DNA of 23,644 nt from an uncultured Lactobacillaceae bacterium (lineage in GTDB: Bacteria; Bacillota; Bacilli; Lactobacillales; Lactobacillaceae). The translations under genes and the position numbers were made by a program. How positions within the stretch are numbered: the stretch's first letter is position 1; the number at the start of each line of letters is the position of its first letter. The notes beneath the pieces are model-generated. The model did not search any database and was not told where the DNA came from. It worked only from the letters and a program-made list of their open reading frames with translations. The stretch is from positions 1 through 23,644 of the forward strand of contig CAKQCC010000011.1 of the NCBI GenBank assembly GCA_934216625.1, read 5' to 3'. Of this stretch, positions 21,752 through 23,644 are shown one piece after another.

Positions 21752-22369
21752 ATGAACCAAATTGATTTAGGTACTAGAACTATTCACCAAATCATTCAAT
21801 TAATTAAAAAACGTCAAATCCGACCTGGGCAAAAATTACCAACCGAACTTCAATTAACTCAAAAATTTAAAGTCGGCCGTTCAACTGTCCGGGAAGCGAT
21901 TCAGGTTTTAATTCATTCCGGGATTCTAAAAGCTCGGCAAGGTTCCGGGACTTACGTAAACAACTTATCAGAAATTCAAGAAACTAACCAAAAGCTGTGG
22001 CCAACCCAAAAGATGCTTGAACGGGAAGCCGTTCGCGAAATTATTAACCAACCAATCAATGATAATCAGTGGTTAATTTTAAAGGCCCGGCTAGCCCGAA
22101 GAAATCAATTGCTCAGGCAAGGCGACTTTAAGAATTTCGTCAGTGCCGATATAAATTTTCATAATTATATCATTAAGTTATCTCAAAACCCATATTTAAT
22201 CCGCTGGTATCAAGAATTAGCCATCCCGTGGCGAACCCACCTTAATCGATTAATCATTAGGAATCGTCCTTACCGCGGTAATTCGCAGCGACACGTTCAA
22301 CTATTTAAAGCGCTAATCAGTCGAAACGAAGCCTTGACGTTAAAGTTAATCAATCAAATCGGCAAATAG
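21752..22369 (+). CDS. GntR-family transcriptional regulator, FadR subfamily
   Basis: This 205-residue repressor-type regulator has an N-terminal winged helix at about 8-70 (LPTELQLTQKFKVGRSTVREAIQVL, then SGILKARQGSGTYV as the wing). The C-terminal domain is a short FCD-type helical bundle with DINFHNYI (D and H ligand positions) and RHVQLFKAL. The last metal-ligand His of typical FCD domains seems replaced (KLINQIGK at the end), so metal or ligand binding may be changed. The family binds a carboxylate or similar effector. It lies 15 bases before the TSUP transporter gene and likely controls it; the promoter carries two operator-like sites. The ATG follows GGAGATG. Confidence 0.92.
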   Translation: MNQIDLGTRTIHQIIQLIKKRQIRPGQKLPTELQLTQKFKVGRSTVREAIQVLIHSGILKARQGSGTYVNNLSEIQETNQKLWPTQKMLEREAVREIINQPINDNQWLILKARLARRNQLLRQGDFKNFVSADINFHNYIIKLSQNPYLIRWYQELAIPWRTHLNRLIIRNRPYRGNSQRHVQLFKALISRNEALTLKLINQIGK

Positions 22370-22384
22370 GAAGGGGCTCATTAT

Positions 22385-23125
22385 ATGTTTTCAATCGAAA
22401 CTACCTTAATCTTAATTACCGGCGGACTAGTGGCCGGGATTCTAAACGGAATTGTCGGCATGGCGGTCCTAACGCTTTACCCAATCCTGCTAGCAACCGG
22501 AATTTCACCCATCATGGCAAACGTCACCGCCACCATCAGCATTATCTTCAGCGGTTGTTCCGCAGTTTATTCGTCGAGGCGCGAAATCAAGCCCGTTAAG
22601 AAGGAAACAGCACTAATTACTTTATTAACTACCATCGGCTGCATCGGCGGAACGTTAATTCTAGTCAACAGCAGTAACGACCAATTTAAAAAAGTGGTAC
22701 CGTTCATTATTCTACTAGCTGGAATTATGATGATGATTCCTAAAAACAAAAACAAAACTAGTCGCATCAGTAAACCGTTTCAAGTGATCGCACTAATTTT
22801 ATCTGGAGTATATAATGGTTATTTCGGCGCCGGATCCGGAATTATTGTAACGGCGTTATTATCTAGAATCACCGGTCAAAAATATGCTGTTTACAACGCA
22901 ATGCGGAACGTCTTATCACTAGCCGGTAACTTAACTAGTGCCATCATCTTTGTTTTTCTGATGCCAATCGACTGGCTAGCCATCATCCCGCTCGCGATCG
23001 GTTTGTTGGTCGGCGGCTACTTGGGCCCGATCGTCGTCAGATTTATCCCAACTAAAATCATGGAAATTGGCGTAAGTTGGTTTGCAATCGGGATGGCAAT
23101 TTATTTGTTCATCACTGAATTTTAA
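22385..23125 (+). CDS. TSUP (TauE/SafE) family transporter, GntR-linked
   Basis: This 246-residue membrane transporter of about eight helices is a second and different TSUP protein from the one at 6987. The first half has GGLVAGILNGIVGMAVLTLYP (13-33), and the second has GVYNGYFGAGSGIIVTALLSR (about 137-157), the duplicated glycine-rich entry helices of the family. It has a short loop between halves (KNKNKTSRISK) and no partner DUF1634. The strong AGGAAGGGG site lies directly before ATG 22385, 15 bases after gntR, so the two are one unit. Substrate is unknown; the FadR-type regulator suggests a small organic acid or sulfonate effector that may be the same as the substrate. Confidence 0.9.
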   Translation: MFSIETTLILITGGLVAGILNGIVGMAVLTLYPILLATGISPIMANVTATISIIFSGCSAVYSSRREIKPVKKETALITLLTTIGCIGGTLILVNSSNDQFKKVVPFIILLAGIMMMIPKNKNKTSRISKPFQVIALILSGVYNGYFGAGSGIIVTALLSRITGQKYAVYNAMRNVLSLAGNLTSAIIFVFLMPIDWLAIIPLAIGLLVGGYLGPIVVRFIPTKIMEIGVSWFAIGMAIYLFITEF

Positions 23126-23129
23126 AATT

Positions 23130-23138
23130 TGTTATGAT
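23130..23138 (+). promoter_or_regulatory. Extended -10 before the last gene
   Basis: TGT precedes TATGAT (23133-23138), 25 bases before the ATG at 23163. No clear -35 box is present. The sequence overlaps the end of the TSUP gene's 3' region. Confidence 0.45.
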
Positions 23139-23162
23139 AATGATAAGAAAGAAGCGATCACA

Positions 23163-23644
23163 ATGAAAAATCACCAGTTTGCAATCCAACCAGTTAGTTA
23201 TCCGCAAATCATTAAAGAATTAAAACTAATCCATTTTTACGAATCTGATTTTAAACAGCTTCAACCGGCTCAAATTTTCAAAACATTATTATTTAAGGCT
23301 TTCGTGACTTCCAAAAGCCATTCTTTGAAAATTCAACATTTAAAGAATTTAATGGCGACCCCTAACGAGTCAGCGTTTCAATATTTGAATAATCATCATC
23401 AAATCACGGTTAACGTTTTCTACAACGTTGCCCTGCAGCTCCTCCATTTCGAAGTCCACTTGGATTTTGAATTGAATAAGCCATTAGTCGCAATGCGAAA
23501 AATCAAGTTGCCGTTCGTTAATTCACAGAAACTACCGATTAAACAACTTGTCAAGCAAAAATTGTCCACAAAGGGATTGCTAAAAGCCTGGTACTTGTTA
23601 TTAAATACCCACACTAAACTCGGCCAAACTTATTTGGACGACCT
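23163..23644 (+). CDS. Unrecognised gene, 5' part only
   Basis: The frame starts at ATG 23163, preceded by a GAAAGAAG-like weak ribosome site, and stays open for 160 codons to the window edge. The reading frame is real by length and by lack of stop codons in an AT-rich stretch. The protein begins MKNHQFAIQPVSYPQIIKEL and has a helical, Leu/Lys-rich composition with no signal peptide or membrane helix. Later segments read KQLVKQKLSTKGLLKAWYLL and THTKLGQTYLDDL. The last part looks like the helical arm or linker of a larger soluble enzyme, perhaps one acting on nucleic acid, but I see no motif that names it. Confidence 0.75.
   Translation, partial: MKNHQFAIQPVSYPQIIKELKLIHFYESDFKQLQPAQIFKTLLFKAFVTSKSHSLKIQHLKNLMATPNESAFQYLNNHHQITVNVFYNVALQLLHFEVHLDFELNKPLVAMRKIKLPFVNSQKLPIKQLVKQKLSTKGLLKAWYLLLNTHTKLGQTYLDD

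Noticed and set aside
1..23644. CRISPR array, transposase, integrase or prophage genes
   Set aside because: No regularly spaced repeats, no IS terminal repeats with a transposase and no phage structural genes were seen on either strand.

Overview
The window looks like a chromosomal segment of a low-to-moderate GC member of the Lactobacillaceae (order Lactobacillales). The signs are purine-rich ribosome binding sites, a Bacillota-type T-box leader on serS, a tRNA operon in the usual Val-Lys-Leu-(Thr)-Gly-Leu order, an LPXTG cell-wall anchored protein with MucBP-like repeats, and lactobacillus-style housekeeping genes (serS, coaA, helD, hflX). Many proteins are basic and rich in Asn, Gln and Arg, and start codons are unusually relaxed (GTG, TTG and probably ATT). 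I see no insertion sequence, prophage module, CRISPR array or conjugation gene. The genus cannot be fixed from this sequence alone.

Layout. 1-605, minus strand: a tRNA operon (Val-UAC, Lys-UUU, Leu-UAG, Thr-AGU, Gly-GCC, Leu-UAA, the last cut by the window edge) with its promoter. 621-2264, minus: serS with terminator, T-box leader and promoter. 2261-5326, minus: an AAT-family amino acid permease, preceded by a two-gene unit of a GNAT acetyltransferase and a secreted DNA-entry-type nuclease. 5344-6198, plus: an esterase that seems to start at ATT, convergent with a PAP2 phosphatase. 6948-8215, plus: a TSUP transporter overlapping a DUF1634 membrane partner. 8255-8740: a stand-alone 113-residue gene with its own promoter and a strong bidirectional terminator. 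8748-11780, minus: CDF zinc exporter, a 133-residue unknown, a DUF1003 protein and an RluA/RluD-type pseudouridine synthase; the last three are physically coupled. 11862-14553, minus: an LPXTG surface protein followed by a secreted tyrosine phosphatase. 14570-17859, minus: helD and coaA. 17910-19970, plus: a histidine phosphatase and hflX, separated by a terminator hairpin. 19960-21661, minus: a tight operon of a NUDIX-fold protein lacking the catalytic glutamates, a Ser/Asn-rich membrane-anchored peptide and a multi-pass membrane protein. 21703-23125, plus: a FadR-type GntR regulator and a TSUP transporter, with two candidate operators exactly over the core promoter. 23130-end, plus: the start of an unrecognised gene.

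How the genes work together. Most units are small and independent. Translation is the commonest theme (tRNAs, SerRS, rRNA/tRNA pseudouridylation, HflX, HelD for RNA polymerase recycling). A second theme is the cell envelope and exterior: sortase substrate, secreted phosphatase, secreted nuclease, PAP2 phosphatase and several transporters. The most notable observations are two genes whose only well-placed start codon is ATT, the two operator-like palindromes over the gntR promoter, the catalytically degenerate NUDIX gene in an uncharacterised operon, and two genes (lysP-like and hflX) placed directly behind a terminator hairpin with no room for a promoter. I did not find a clear new defence or mobile system.
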